Origin: Brasilonema sp. UFV-L1
GTDB taxonomy: Bacteria > Cyanobacteriota > Cyanobacteriia > Cyanobacteriales > Nostocaceae
Direction: 5' to 3'
Assembly: GCF_012912105.1 (NCBI RefSeq)
Contig: NZ_QMEA01000007.1
Span: 62,001 to 126,000, forward strand
DNA: 64,000 nt
This document shows positions 39,077 through 47,485 of this stretch, in pieces; positions within the stretch are counted from its first letter, which is position 1; every line of letters starts with the position of its first letter. The notes below the pieces were generated by a model. It was not told the origin of the DNA and ran no database searches. It saw only the letters and a program-made list of their open reading frames with translations. A program made the translations under genes and the position numbers.

Positions 39077-39253
39077 GTGGCTGAAGTCCGTTTGGGTGAA
39101 AATGAGTCAATTGACTCAGCATTAAGGCGTTTTAAAAAGAAAATTCAAAAAGCTGGAATTTTATCCGAGGTCAAGCGCCGGGAAAGATACGAAAAACCCA
39201 GTCTGCGCCGTAAGCGCAAAGCGGAAGCTGTACGCAAAGGTGGTCGCTACTAA
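39077..39253 (+). CDS. rpsU: 30S ribosomal protein S21
   Basis: A 58-residue basic protein starting with [23 protein letters not shown], then a [18 protein letters not shown] stretch and [15 protein letters not shown], the S21 family pattern. A GGAGGT sequence lies 12 bases upstream of the GTG. S21 helps the 30S subunit in initiation. It has its own leader and terminator and is separated by about 270 bases from khpA and phoH. Confidence 0.95.
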   Translation: MAEVRLGENESIDSALRRFKKKIQKAGILSEVKRRERYEKPSLRRKRKAEAVRKGGRY

Positions 39254-39345
39254 ATCAAAGTTTGAAATCTTTGGTTATGGTAGTTAACTAATGCCAGCTA
39301 GCTTTAAAGTAAAGGTTTGAAAGCAGTTGTAAATCAAACCGAGGC

Positions 39346-39382
39346 AAAGTAGAGCAACGCTTCTGGCACCTCTACTTTTCTT
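39346..39382 (+). terminator. Rho-independent terminator after rpsU
   Basis: AAAGTAGAG (39346-39354) pairs with CTCTACTTT (39370-39378), and the second arm runs into TCTT. It lies about 93 bases after the rpsU stop codon. Confidence 0.6.
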
Positions 39383-39528
39383 AATCAAATTTTAGTTGCA
39401 ACACAAATGTTCTTAACATCGAAAAAAACAACAAAATTATTTGAATCGTCTAGTTCAACAAAAGTCTGTTCACTGTTTTTATAATCTCGTACCTTATGAA
39501 TGAGCGAATTTAGAATTTAGAATTTATT

Positions 39529-40482
39529 ATGGCAGGAGCCTTAACGATTCAACTGCCAAATACTCCAAGTGCGATCGCACTTGCAGGAGAGAGGGAAGAA
39601 AATCTCAAAACTTTGGCACAACAAACAGGAGCAAATATAGTTCTGCGGGGACAAGAACTTTATATTTCTGGGACAGAAAAGCAAATTGACTTAGCGAGTC
39701 GATTAGTGCGATCGCTTGAGCATCTTTGGAGTCAAGGCAATAATATTTCTAGTACAGATATATCAACAGCTCGTCATGCTTTGGACACCCATCGTGAAGA
39801 TGAACTGCAAGATTTACAACGCGATGTCATTGCGCGAACGCGTAAAAGTGAAGAAGTCCGTGCCAAAACCTTTCGACAGCGACAGTATATCGAATCGCTG
39901 CGCAAGCGGGATTTAACTTTTTGTACCGGTCCTGCTGGTACTGGTAAGACTTTCTTAGCAGTCGTCGTCGCAGTACAAGCACTCCTCGACAACCAATTTG
40001 AACGATTGATTTTGACTCGTCCTGCTGTCGAAGCTGGCGAGAGACTTGGTTTTTTACCAGGAGACTTACAGCAGAAAGTCAATCCCTATTTGCGTCCACT
40101 CTACGACGCAATCAACGAATTTATTGACCCAGAAAAAGTCCCATCATTGATGGAAAGAGGCGTCATTGAAGTTGCTCCCTTAGCGTATATGCGGGGACGG
40201 ACACTCAACAATGCTTTTGTTATCGTTGATGAGGCTCAAAATACGACACCAGCTCAAATGAAAATGGTTTTGACTCGTCTGGGTTTTCGTTCCCGGATGG
40301 TGATTACAGGTGACATCACACAAACCGACTTACCACTCAACCAACAATCTGGATTAACAGTCGCTATACAAATTCTCCAAAAGGTAGAAGGCATAGCCTT
40401 TTGCGAATTCTCTCAAAAAGATGTTGTGCGTCATCCGCTTGTTCAGCGTATAGTCGCTGCATACGAACAATATGAAAAATAG
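39529..40482 (+). CDS. phoH: PhoH-family ATPase
   Basis: A 317-residue protein. Walker A is GPAGTGKTFLA near residue 137 and Walker B is FVIVDEAQNTTPAQMK near residue 233. The N-terminal region has a KH-like stretch (ENLKTLAQQTGANIVLRGQ). PhoH proteins are ATP-binding RNA-related factors, often linked with ribosome maturation; YbeZ is the best-known member and fits this architecture. A ybeY gene is not adjacent. The gene follows rpsU and precedes a repeat that contains the start of the ChuX-like gene. Confidence 0.93.
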   Translation: MAGALTIQLPNTPSAIALAGEREENLKTLAQQTGANIVLRGQELYISGTEKQIDLASRLVRSLEHLWSQGNNISSTDISTARHALDTHREDELQDLQRDVIARTRKSEEVRAKTFRQRQYIESLRKRDLTFCTGPAGTGKTFLAVVVAVQALLDNQFERLILTRPAVEAGERLGFLPGDLQQKVNPYLRPLYDAINEFIDPEKVPSLMERGVIEVAPLAYMRGRTLNNAFVIVDEAQNTTPAQMKMVLTRLGFRSRMVITGDITQTDLPLNQQSGLTVAIQILQKVEGIAFCEFSQKDVVRHPLVQRIVAAYEQYEK

Positions 40483-40542
40483 TCCCTGGTCATGAAAGAA
40501 TGACTAATGAACGCCACTTGCTAGGAACTCCCGCAGTGGCTC

Positions 40543-40570
40543 CTAATGACTGATGACTAATAACTAATGA
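40543..40570. repeat. Heptamer repeat carrying the ChuX start codon
   Basis: Four heptamers (CTAATGA, CTGATGA, CTAATAA, CTAATGA) stand in tandem. The ATG of the ChuX-like gene (40567) lies inside the last unit. Confidence 0.85.
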
Positions 40571-40974
40571 CTAAAACACTTAAAGAATTTTTAGAAACTT
40601 GTGAAACTCTGGGAACCTTGCGTCTCATTGTGACGAGTAGCGCTGCTGTTTTGGAAGCACGTGGTCGCATTGAAAAGCTGTTTTATGCAGAACTCCCAAA
40701 AGGTAAGTACGCCAATATGCATACCGAAGGTTTTGAATTTCACTTGAATATGGATAGAATTACGCAGGTGAAATTTGAAACAGGTGAAGCGAAGCGAGGG
40801 AACTTTACCACCTATGCCATTCGGTTTTTGGACGACAAGCAAGAGCCAGCTTTGAGTTTATTTCTACAATGGGGTAAACCCGGAGAATACGAACCTGGTC
40901 AAGTGGAAGCTTGGCAGACCTTACGGGAGCAATATGGAGAAGTTTGGGAACCTGCACCAGTAGAGATTTGCTAG
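40567..40974 (+). CDS. ChuX/HutX-family heme-binding-like protein
   Basis: A 135-residue cytosolic protein of the ChuX/HutX fold (MTKTLKEFLETCETLGTLR, GFEFHLNMDRITQVKFETG, FLQWGKPGEYEPGQVEAW). Family members bind or release heme-like substrates in iron uptake, but cyanobacterial versions are mostly uncharacterised, and no heme transport genes are nearby. The start codon sits in a heptamer repeat, so no ribosome binding site can be assigned. The stop lies inside a 14-base tandem repeat. Confidence 0.75.
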   Translation: MTKTLKEFLETCETLGTLRLIVTSSAAVLEARGRIEKLFYAELPKGKYANMHTEGFEFHLNMDRITQVKFETGEAKRGNFTTYAIRFLDDKQEPALSLFLQWGKPGEYEPGQVEAWQTLREQYGEVWEPAPVEIC

Positions 40975-41012
40975 TAGAAATCTGCCAGTAGAAATTTGCC
41001 AGTAGAAATCTC
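40957..41012. repeat. 14-base tandem repeat x4
   Basis: Four units of about CCAGTAGAAATCTG, differing by one to three bases, run without spacers. The first covers the end of the ChuX-like gene and the stop straddles its junction with the second, so the repeat has spread from or into the coding end. Confidence 0.85.
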
Positions 41013-41022
41013 ATTTTGAATC

Positions 41023-41063
41023 TCGCGCCAAGACGCTAAGAAAAACTTAGTATCTTGGCGCGA
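41023..41063 (+). terminator. Strong hairpin after ChuX-like gene
   Basis: TCGCGCCAAGA (41023-41033) pairs perfectly with its complement at 41053-41063, with extra inner pairing (CTAAG/CTTAG). It is followed by an AT-rich stretch. It probably ends transcription from the plus strand and faces the V4R-like gene. Confidence 0.6.
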
Positions 41064-41207
41064 AACTTTATTAAAAGCTAGAGTATCATAGTTCATAGAC
41101 AATCGCGCTTGGATTCTCCTAGACTGATAAAAGAGGGGTTCCCCTTGTTGAGGTGTCTGGCGTGACACCACAGAGAAGAAAAAAATGCTTAACCCAAGCG
41201 TATTGGG

Positions 41208-41720
41208 TTAAGCTAAGGTGGAATATTCAAAAACATCATGAGTCCCAGCACGCAAGACAGACTCAATTTGTTTTCCCTGAAAGCGCTTGTTTAAGACAGC
41301 TTCCAAAAAACCTTGAATGACGCCTAGAGTATAAATACAAATTCGTGGTGAACCCTGTGCTTCACCAGCAGAGCAAAAAGTTTCTTTAGTATGAACTTTG
41401 TAGACATTTTCTTTTAGTTCTATTTTGTCAATAATACATAAGCGAGTTCCTTGTTTGCCCAAAACCAGATTCATCTTCTCTTTGATGTCTTCAACAGACC
41501 AAATCGCTTGATTGCCAACTAAATCTAGATTTTGGGCGAAATTTCTGCCTTGATTGCGACCAGCAGATAACATTGCAATCCCGGCAGTTTTATGACCTAA
41601 AGCTTCTTCGAGACCGATAATGATTGCTTTTAAAAAGATAATACTACTAAAATCTCCCAGTTCTGGACGCAAAGTTCCCATTTCCTGATTGATAAAAGTC
41701 TGTTCACTCGACAACATCAT
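41208..41720 (-). CDS. V4R-like (hydrocarbon-binding) domain protein, copy A
   Basis: A 170-residue protein with the pattern of V4R small-molecule-binding domains: GIAMLSAGRNQGRNFAQNL, LGKQGTRLCIIDKIE, and ICIYTLGVIQGFLEAVLNKRF. The final Cys typical of metal-binding V4R proteins is missing (the tail reads GTHDVFEYSTLA). It shares LGKQGTRLCIID and the TLGVIQGF region with the gene at 45674, so they are paralogues. It is the last of six clustered minus-strand genes with Roadblock, DUF4388 and protoglobin proteins. Ligand and partner are unknown. Confidence 0.65.
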   Translation of the reverse strand: MMLSSEQTFINQEMGTLRPELGDFSSIIFLKAIIIGLEEALGHKTAGIAMLSAGRNQGRNFAQNLDLVGNQAIWSVEDIKEKMNLVLGKQGTRLCIIDKIELKENVYKVHTKETFCSAGEAQGSPRICIYTLGVIQGFLEAVLNKRFQGKQIESVLRAGTHDVFEYSTLA

Positions 41721-41785
41721 CTTCTCCTTTCCTGTATTTCTTTAATTGATTTAGAGCACCTATTCAGTCTTCATAATTGTGAATA

Positions 41786-41855
41786 AAAAACCCGGTTTCT
41801 TTTTGTTGTACAAAAGCGTAACTTCGGTTTTATTGGTAACAGAAACCGGGTTTTT
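41786..41855. repeat. Inverted repeat AAAAACCCGGTTTCT
   Basis: A 15-base perfect inverted repeat with 40 bases between arms lies between the Roadblock and V4R-like genes. The core ACCCGGTTTCT also occurs near 13168 and in part near 22717, so it is dispersed. It may also form a terminator for the Roadblock gene. Confidence 0.65.
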
Positions 41856-41918
41856 ATGATGAGTAAATCAATATTCTAGAACTCGTTTTCTTGCAAAAAT
41901 TAGTCCTAAGTTTTTTGT

Positions 41919-42287
41919 CTAACCCAATAGGGATATAATTTTAGCAATAGCACGTTTGATTTCTAGAAACAATAAGCCTTGCTTAACAGCATGACTAGCG
42001 AGAACTAATAAAATTGCCTCAGCACCACAGCCTACCAACACGCCATAGCCTTTTTCGCCTTCAACAAAAATACAGTCAATATTGCCGCGAACAAGTTCGT
42101 ATCCTATTTGTTCACCCAATGAGAGCATGGATGCAGATATAGCTGCAGTACGCTCTTCATTCATTCCTGCTGGTAACACAGAAGCTAAAACGAAGCCATC
42201 AGGACTTGCTAGCATTGCACCCTGAATCTCAGTGCTGGTTGAGACAAACTTTTGCAGTTCGTCTTGTAGCATGGAAACGTGAGTCAT
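41919..42287 (-). CDS. Roadblock/LC7 domain protein, copy A
   Basis: A 122-residue single-domain protein of the Roadblock/LC7 (MglB-like) family: GAMLASPDGFVLASVLPAGM, LGEQIGYELVRGNIDCIFVE and a C-terminal helix (VKQGLLFLEIKRAI). Bacterial Roadblock proteins act on Ras-like GTPases such as MglA, controlling polarity or motility, but no GTPase gene is in this window. About half of its residues match the gene at 44961. A 24-base duplication of its 5' end lies just upstream. It belongs to the six-gene cluster described at 41208. Confidence 0.82.
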   Translation of the reverse strand: MTHVSMLQDELQKFVSTSTEIQGAMLASPDGFVLASVLPAGMNEERTAAISASMLSLGEQIGYELVRGNIDCIFVEGEKGYGVLVGCGAEAILLVLASHAVKQGLLFLEIKRAIAKIISLLG

Positions 42288-42319
42288 CTCTTTCCTCTTG
42301 TAGCATGGAAACGCGAATC
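42262..42319. repeat. Direct repeat spanning the Roadblock-A start
   Basis: Bases 42262-42285, which include the start codon region, are repeated at 42296-42319 with two differences (period 34). The copy duplicates the 5' end of the gene in its own leader. Confidence 0.8.
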
Positions 42320-42824
42320 AGAACTTTTTCTATAACGAAGTGAAAGTATTTCAGTATTTTCTACAGTTGTTGCTATCTTTTCGCTTTGAGCAAGAAATTT
42401 CTTTGAGGCCAAAAAGCAACTTCTCCTGGAGTATTTTAAAACTGACCAACAAAAGTCAGGTGTGATGTGTGATTAGCTGAAAACTTTCATAAAATTCATA
42501 AAAATAGCGTGGTCAAGTCTGTAATTTCCACATGTAGACATGCACCGCGTTACTGAATAACGATATTATCAAAGAATTCAGGAATCAGAGGCTCAGCTCC
42601 TGGGTTCTTCTTCAAGTGATGAAGCTGTATAAGAAGTAGAAAGAATTTTAGAGTAACCAGAGCAATTAACGTTACCCAAAGGCAAGCCTTATGAGAATTG
42701 GAGCGATCAATTAATAGCTGGTTAATAGCTGGTAAGGAAAAAAACAATAATTACATTAATTTTGATTAACATAGTGGAAGATATTTGAGGGATGCACCCT
42801 ATAAGAATTAATGCTTAAGCAATG
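42288..42824. other. Intergenic region in the sensor cluster
   Basis: A 537-base gap. Apart from the direct repeat at its edge and a weak ORF (42550-42747, judged unreal), nothing is recognised. A long leader or promoter for the Roadblock-A gene is expected. Confidence 0.4.
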
Positions 42825-43382
42825 TTACCTGGTGGAACATGCACCAGTAGTAATTAAGCGTCTAAACAAGCCTTCTGTCCAGCCAGTTTCTTGAAGAACA
42901 GCAGATGAAGATGCTTCGACATAAGCTTGCTCAATGAAAGCCAAATCAATCATGCAAATTCGACTGAGGGCATCTTTGAGAGATTCGTTTTTATCATCAG
43001 CTTGTAGACGCTTACCAACTTGATATATCACTGTAGCCATTGCTGGAACAACGTGTTGGGGTCCGATACCGATGCAAGTGTGAACTAGACCAATTTTCCA
43101 ACGGCGCTCAGCATAAGCATAGCCCCAGTCATCCATACCTGTGAACATCTCGTGGAACCATTGAATAAACGTTTCACGCAAGCGATGGATGCGTCCTTCT
43201 GAGGCATGCAAAGTTGCATTCATTTCCTCATCGCGCCCTAAGTAGGCGTAAAAGTGGTCAGCCATATCTGAGGCAATTTTTAACCCCCAGTCTGCCTCAG
43301 ATTTCAGTAGAGCTTTGTCCTCGTCTGTCAGCCCAACGCGCTTTTCTACTAAAGATAAGAAGGCTTGTGGTTCTAAAGTCAT
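42825..43382 (-). CDS. Protoglobin (sensor globin) domain protein
   Basis: A 185-residue single-domain globin of the protoglobin/globin-coupled-sensor class. The proximal His is His101 in WKIGLVHTCIGIGPQHVV, the typical IG..H..IG..P signature; Trp and Tyr residues line the N-terminal half. It should bind heme and sense O2, NO or CO. There is no signalling output domain, so it must act through a partner, plausibly one of the Roadblock, DUF4388 or V4R-like proteins encoded beside it. It has a long upstream region and a plain ATG. Confidence 0.85.
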   Translation of the reverse strand: MTLEPQAFLSLVEKRVGLTDEDKALLKSEADWGLKIASDMADHFYAYLGRDEEMNATLHASEGRIHRLRETFIQWFHEMFTGMDDWGYAYAERRWKIGLVHTCIGIGPQHVVPAMATVIYQVGKRLQADDKNESLKDALSRICMIDLAFIEQAYVEASSSAVLQETGWTEGLFRRLITTGACSTR

Positions 43383-43696
43383 GTAAAAGTTCTCCTAGTA
43401 TCAACAGAAACCAAACAGGTCCACTAATCTTCTCTATTATGGTCAACCAATTCCTGATAATGATCAAAAATTTCCTGTAGACTTTATACAAGTATTTATT
43501 ACTTAATAAATTCATATACTTATTTACAATTAAATTAACAAAAAGTTGAAAGTGAAGAGGTCATTTATAAAGTAAATCTTAAATTTCTAGATATTAATTA
43601 TAATATTAGGTAAGACTTCGTTTAACGACTTCCGATCTTTGCTATACCCACCCAGTAGCGCGGCTAAGTTTTGTTTCGATGAAAACTAAATCATCT

Positions 43697-44662
43697 TTAA
43701 AAGAATGATCGAATGACACGCAGCCAACCAACTAATTTTTGAAGAAACGACTGATCAACATTTGTTTGGCTGGGAGAGTCTACGGCTGAGTCTGGTAAAC
43801 TTTCTGCGATGGATGTCGTTTCTACCACCGTATGAGTTAACTCCTGGGTATTGTCACTTTGGCTAGGAGAGTTTACGGCTAACTTTGGTAAATTCTCTGC
43901 GACGGATGTCGCTTCTATCATCTGGTTCTCCCAGACAGCAGTTAGAAAAATTTCTTCAGCTAAATGACTCATTAGCAGTCGGAAGGCAATCTGCTGAACT
44001 TCTTCTATAGCAATGCCAAGTTGATTGGCAATTTCCCCCAGGGAAATGGTGCCATCCGCTAATTGCCAAACTTGCCATTCCACAGAATCTAACTGTAACT
44101 GAGACTGACTGGTATTTTTATTTGACAAGATTAAAGTTAGATCCGGTAGTTTTTCTGCTAACATACTCCAGTCTCGTAGCGTCCGCAAACCGATAAGTGT
44201 GACTTCAGTTGCTGGCATACTTATGCCTGTCATCTCTGCTAAAGGTAAATTCGCTTGAGCATCAAATTCAAACTGACCATTTTTCAGTTCAAACAAAGCA
44301 GATACTTGCTCCACAACTTGAGTACGAAATAGTAGTTTTAGTTGTTCAGCTTGCAGCAGTCCTTGAAACTTCAAGCATAAACCTATCGGTGTGTTAACTC
44401 GACACAGCTGAGCCATCTTTAAAGCAACTTCTTCGCTCACCCAGCCTCGTTGAGCAATCATTGAAACCAAACCTTTTTCATCTAAGCAATCAGCAGCAGC
44501 CACAATACGACCTTGATACAGCCAGATGTAATGAACTGGCACAACAGCAGTCAAATCAGCAGTAAAAGTACGAATTGTGAGTAATCCTGTGTTGTTTCCT
44601 TGCTCTAGCAATTGAAAGATTTCCGGCAAGGAAAACTCTGCTAAATTACCAGTAAATGTCAT
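43697..44662 (-). CDS. DUF4388 (PATAN-like) regulatory protein
   Basis: A 321-residue protein. The first 100 residues read MTFTGNLAEFSLPEIFQLLE, the usual start of DUF4388 domains, found in cyanobacterial PatA-type response regulators and signalling proteins. The middle holds a winged-helix-like stretch (WQVWQLADGTISLGEIANQL) and the C-terminal 60 residues contain two near-repeats (VAENLPKLAVNSPSQSDN and IAESLPDSAVDSPSQTN). It probably links to other proteins rather than binding DNA. It is central in the six-gene cluster. Confidence 0.75.
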   Translation of the reverse strand: MTFTGNLAEFSLPEIFQLLEQGNNTGLLTIRTFTADLTAVVPVHYIWLYQGRIVAAADCLDEKGLVSMIAQRGWVSEEVALKMAQLCRVNTPIGLCLKFQGLLQAEQLKLLFRTQVVEQVSALFELKNGQFEFDAQANLPLAEMTGISMPATEVTLIGLRTLRDWSMLAEKLPDLTLILSNKNTSQSQLQLDSVEWQVWQLADGTISLGEIANQLGIAIEEVQQIAFRLLMSHLAEEIFLTAVWENQMIEATSVAENLPKLAVNSPSQSDNTQELTHTVVETTSIAESLPDSAVDSPSQTNVDQSFLQKLVGWLRVIRSFF

Positions 44663-44960
44663 ATGAGTTTTACTTAGTAGTCTAATGGACTACCAGGTTG
44701 AGATATCAGTTTTAGATGGTAATAATTTCACTATCTCACCTCTTTCAAAAGTTTTGTCAGGGCATGAAAGTAAGTCATGAAGTTAATAGAGTGATACCTG
44801 TTCTCAATGAGAATTCTATATGAAAGAATACACTTGTTGGTTCACATAATCTTAAGATATAAACCTACTACTGCTCTCGTCGCAAAGCAACACGCTCTTG
44901 CAACGCCGTTTGCATAGCTTGTCTGATAAAACAGGGCGTGCGCTTTGCGCTGACGCAAAA

Positions 44961-45335
44961 TTAGTACATCATAGCCTTCTTCAATTCTGTAAGAACACGC
45001 TTGATTTCTAGCATGAGTAATCCCTGCTTGGCAGAATCACTTGCTAAAACGAGTAGTACAGCATCTTCACCGCAGCCACTGAGAATTCCAAAACCCTTAT
45101 CACCTTCAACAAAAATGCGCTCTATATTCCCTCTGCTTAACTCACCCCCAATGCGTTCACCAAGAGATATCATCGCTGCAGCCATAGCGGATACCCGCTC
45201 TTCGTCCATCCCACTAGGTAAGCTTGACGACAAAGTTAGACCATCGGGAGAAACAAGCACTGCACCTTGTACATCACTCGTAGCAGTGACAAAGTTTTGC
45301 ATAATGCTGCCAAGTTTTGCTGTGTTGATTGCCAT
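44961..45335 (-). CDS. Roadblock/LC7 domain protein, copy B
   Basis: A 124-residue Roadblock/LC7 protein (GAVLVSPDGLTLSSSLPSGM, GERIGGELSRGNIERIFVE, GLLMLEIKRVLTELKK), a paralogue of the gene at 41919. It is a likely dimeric regulator of a small GTPase located elsewhere. It lies between the DUF4388 gene and V4R-like copy B on the same strand, with gaps of about 300-340 bases each side. The ATG at 45335 begins MAINTAKLG and is preceded by AGGAG at about seven bases. Confidence 0.85.
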   Translation of the reverse strand: MAINTAKLGSIMQNFVTATSDVQGAVLVSPDGLTLSSSLPSGMDEERVSAMAAAMISLGERIGGELSRGNIERIFVEGDKGFGILSGCGEDAVLLVLASDSAKQGLLMLEIKRVLTELKKAMMY

Positions 45336-45673
45336 CGTACACTCCTGTTTTGTTTTGATTTAGTAAGTTGTGGATGATGTCTCGTTGCAATTGCTGTTTT
45401 CTATTTGACCTTTTTTTGAATTCAAAATTCGCTGCCTACGGCACGCTACTAACACATTCAAAATTCAATCCGGAAGAAGAAACAGATTTTTGAATTCATC
45501 AATTCCGAGTGCAGGCTTCCACTGAAATTTTGTTCAGTGGTCAACAAGACAGTAGCGCTTTCTTACCCCCACTGATTGTCTTCAATTTTGAATTTTGAAT
45601 GAGCGAATTCACCGTTTATATCTATGTACTGATTCAGTATCTTTGCCCTACAAGCTTTGAATCAGATCTGGTT
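45336..45673. other. Intergenic, AATTCAAAATTC repeats
   Basis: A 338-base gap containing several copies of ATTCAAAATTC and its complement, plus GCTGCCTACGGCACGCTAC, a motif found in dispersed cyanobacterial repeats. No gene is seen. Confidence 0.45.
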
Positions 45674-46213
45674 TCAAATAGGCGTGAACTCAAACTCTGT
45701 CTGAAGACCGAGCTGATCGGCAACAGCAATTTGGCGAGCCTGGTGACGTTTTTGCATGATTTGATCAATAAAGCCATTCAGTACACCCAGAGTAAATGGG
45801 CACATACGGATTGAATCGGAGGTTTCACCAGACATTTCAACTGGCTCAACCACTTTTACCCTGATAAAGTTTTCTTGTTGAGAGATTTCATCAATGATAC
45901 ATAGTCGTGTACCTTCCTGACCTAAACTTGTGTTTAGGCGCTTTAGTATAGTTGGAAGGTCTTTTGTTTCTATTGATGCTCCAAGTGTTGTGGCAATTTT
46001 CTTACCATAGGCACGACCAGCAGCAGTAATGATGACTGCAGCAGCTTTAGAACCCATAGTGTCTTCTATGCCGTCCAGCAAAGCTTTGTAGTCCATCACA
46101 TTGACATAATCCCCTAATATGGGTCTGAGAATATTAGCAGTTGCCATCATGCGGTTATCATTCATTGTCGAGAAATTTTTGTACAGAAGTTGTAGATAGA
46201 TGTTTTGGTTCAT
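45674..46213 (-). CDS. V4R-like (hydrocarbon-binding) domain protein, copy B
   Basis: A 179-residue protein, or 163 if it starts at the inner ATG (46165), which aligns better with copy A. Shared features are LRPILGDY, AAAVIITAAGRAYGKKIA, LGQEGTRLCIIDEIS, and CPFTLGVLNGFIDQIMQKR. The C-terminal metal-binding Cys of canonical V4R proteins is absent here too. It is the first gene of the six-gene cluster in transcription order. Function is unknown beyond a small-molecule-binding fold. Confidence 0.65.
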   Translation of the reverse strand: MNQNIYLQLLYKNFSTMNDNRMMATANILRPILGDYVNVMDYKALLDGIEDTMGSKAAAVIITAAGRAYGKKIATTLGASIETKDLPTILKRLNTSLGQEGTRLCIIDEISQQENFIRVKVVEPVEMSGETSDSIRMCPFTLGVLNGFIDQIMQKRHQARQIAVADQLGLQTEFEFTPI

Positions 46214-46486
46214 CGACGTGTCATAAAATGACTTAGGAAATTGCGGACAATTTCTTAACTCTTCAGGTTTACTAGTAGTAACCTACAGCTAGAAAACTGA
46301 CTGCATAGCCATAGCTGCTCACCAAACACTCGTTTGCATCGTGCTTCACGAACTCGTACTTAGATCGCTGCTTCACGAAACGTCTTGCACCCAAATTGCA
46401 TCTAGTAGCCCAAGGGTTTTAAGCCTATGTGAATATGCTCAGGAGCTACTGGCCAGTTGGTTATTTGCCCGTTTCATCAAACCCGG

Positions 46487-46621
46487 AAAAACTGCGGTGC
46501 CTCATTACAAGTAACGGGTTTAGAGTCAACGTTGAAGCGGAAAAATCGCCCAAATTGTCAACTGGTATACAAAAATCACAACTTTTCATGGGGCGATTTT
46601 TCCGGAGGCACCGCAGTTTTT
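46487..46621. repeat. Nested inverted repeat element
   Basis: Outer arms of 16 perfect bases (46487-46502 and 46606-46621) enclose inner arms of 14 perfect bases (46538-46551 and 46591-46604). The left arms are separated by 35 bases, the right arms by one, so the structure is asymmetric. It lies in the 529-base gap 46214-46742, which has no gene. It resembles a small MITE or an RNA structure. Confidence 0.75.
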
Positions 46622-46742
46622 CTAGGTAAAAGCCCAACCCCTGATGTCTTCGTCTAAAATAACATTGAAAATAGAAAATATTCAGAATAATTACGTAAAA
46701 ATTTTGAGAAAAAACCTAAAATTGCCATGTTATGCCTCTTAT

Positions 46743-47447
46743 TCAATTTTTAATTGCTACCCAGCCACCACACCAAAGCCCCGTATAAAATCTGATCATA
46801 TTTCCAAAGCCTGCTTGGCGTAATAATTCTAACTCTTTCGCCTCGGCAATCGGGTAAACAGATGTGTTAACTGTTAAGAGCGATAGCTCTATCTGTTCTA
46901 GCTTCATGCCCATTTCTTGCCAATAAGCTTTTAGGATAGGAACCATCTGCTCTAATTCACGAGTGCCTTTTTCACCAAATAGATCTACTAAGATGAAAGG
47001 TGCTGATGATTTCAAACGTTGAGCAATACTTTGGAGTAATGCCAGTTTGCTGCCATCATCAGGGAGAAAATGCATCACTAAAATGCAAGTTGCGGCATCA
47101 TATAGAGGAGTGGTAGGCAAATCGTAAGTATATCCTTGAAATAGCTGAACTCGCTGGGATAGATTGTGCTGTTGTATTTTCTCTTGAGCGATCGATAGCA
47201 TATTAGCAGAAGGATCGACACCCAACATTTGCCACTGTAAATTGCCTTGACCAAACTTAACTAATTCCTTTCCAGTACCAGCACCCACAATCAACAAAGA
47301 AGCTATTTCGCTTAAATGCGCTTTTAAACAAGATAATGCCATTGTATGCATTGCCTCATAACCGGGCAAAGCTATCTGAGCCAGATTATCGTACTCGTTA
47401 GTAGCAACTGGTGGATTCGTGTCAAAATCTATTGTCTTTTCTGACAT
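46743..47447 (-). CDS. Class I SAM-dependent methyltransferase
   Basis: A 234-residue methyltransferase. Motif I LLIVGAGTGKELVKFG near residue 51, motif II LGVDPSANML and a ...CILVMHFLPDD... strand are clear. The layout resembles CmoA-like and type 12 methyltransferases, but the tRNA-modifying partner is not adjacent and the substrate remains unknown. It lies 38 bases after hisG on the same strand, so the pair may be co-transcribed. Confidence 0.83.
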   Translation of the reverse strand: MSEKTIDFDTNPPVATNEYDNLAQIALPGYEAMHTMALSCLKAHLSEIASLLIVGAGTGKELVKFGQGNLQWQMLGVDPSANMLSIAQEKIQQHNLSQRVQLFQGYTYDLPTTPLYDAATCILVMHFLPDDGSKLALLQSIAQRLKSSAPFILVDLFGEKGTRELEQMVPILKAYWQEMGMKLEQIELSLLTVNTSVYPIAEAKELELLRQAGFGNMIRFYTGLWCGGWVAIKN

Positions 47448-47485
47448 TGATTTGTAGTCTTTTTGCTAAAGTTTTCTGCTTGAAT

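Noticed and set aside
40957-41012. Possible CRISPR array
   Set aside because: The 14-base units are directly adjacent with no spacers, so it is a simple tandem repeat.
42550-42747. Minus-strand ORF of 65 residues with a hydrophobic stretch
   Set aside because: No ribosome binding site, no recognisable family and only AT-rich composition; a chance hydrophobic frame is likely.
46429-46657. Two overlapping plus-strand ORFs over the nested inverted repeat
   Set aside because: Both run through the repeat arms and have no motif; the repeat explains the open frames.
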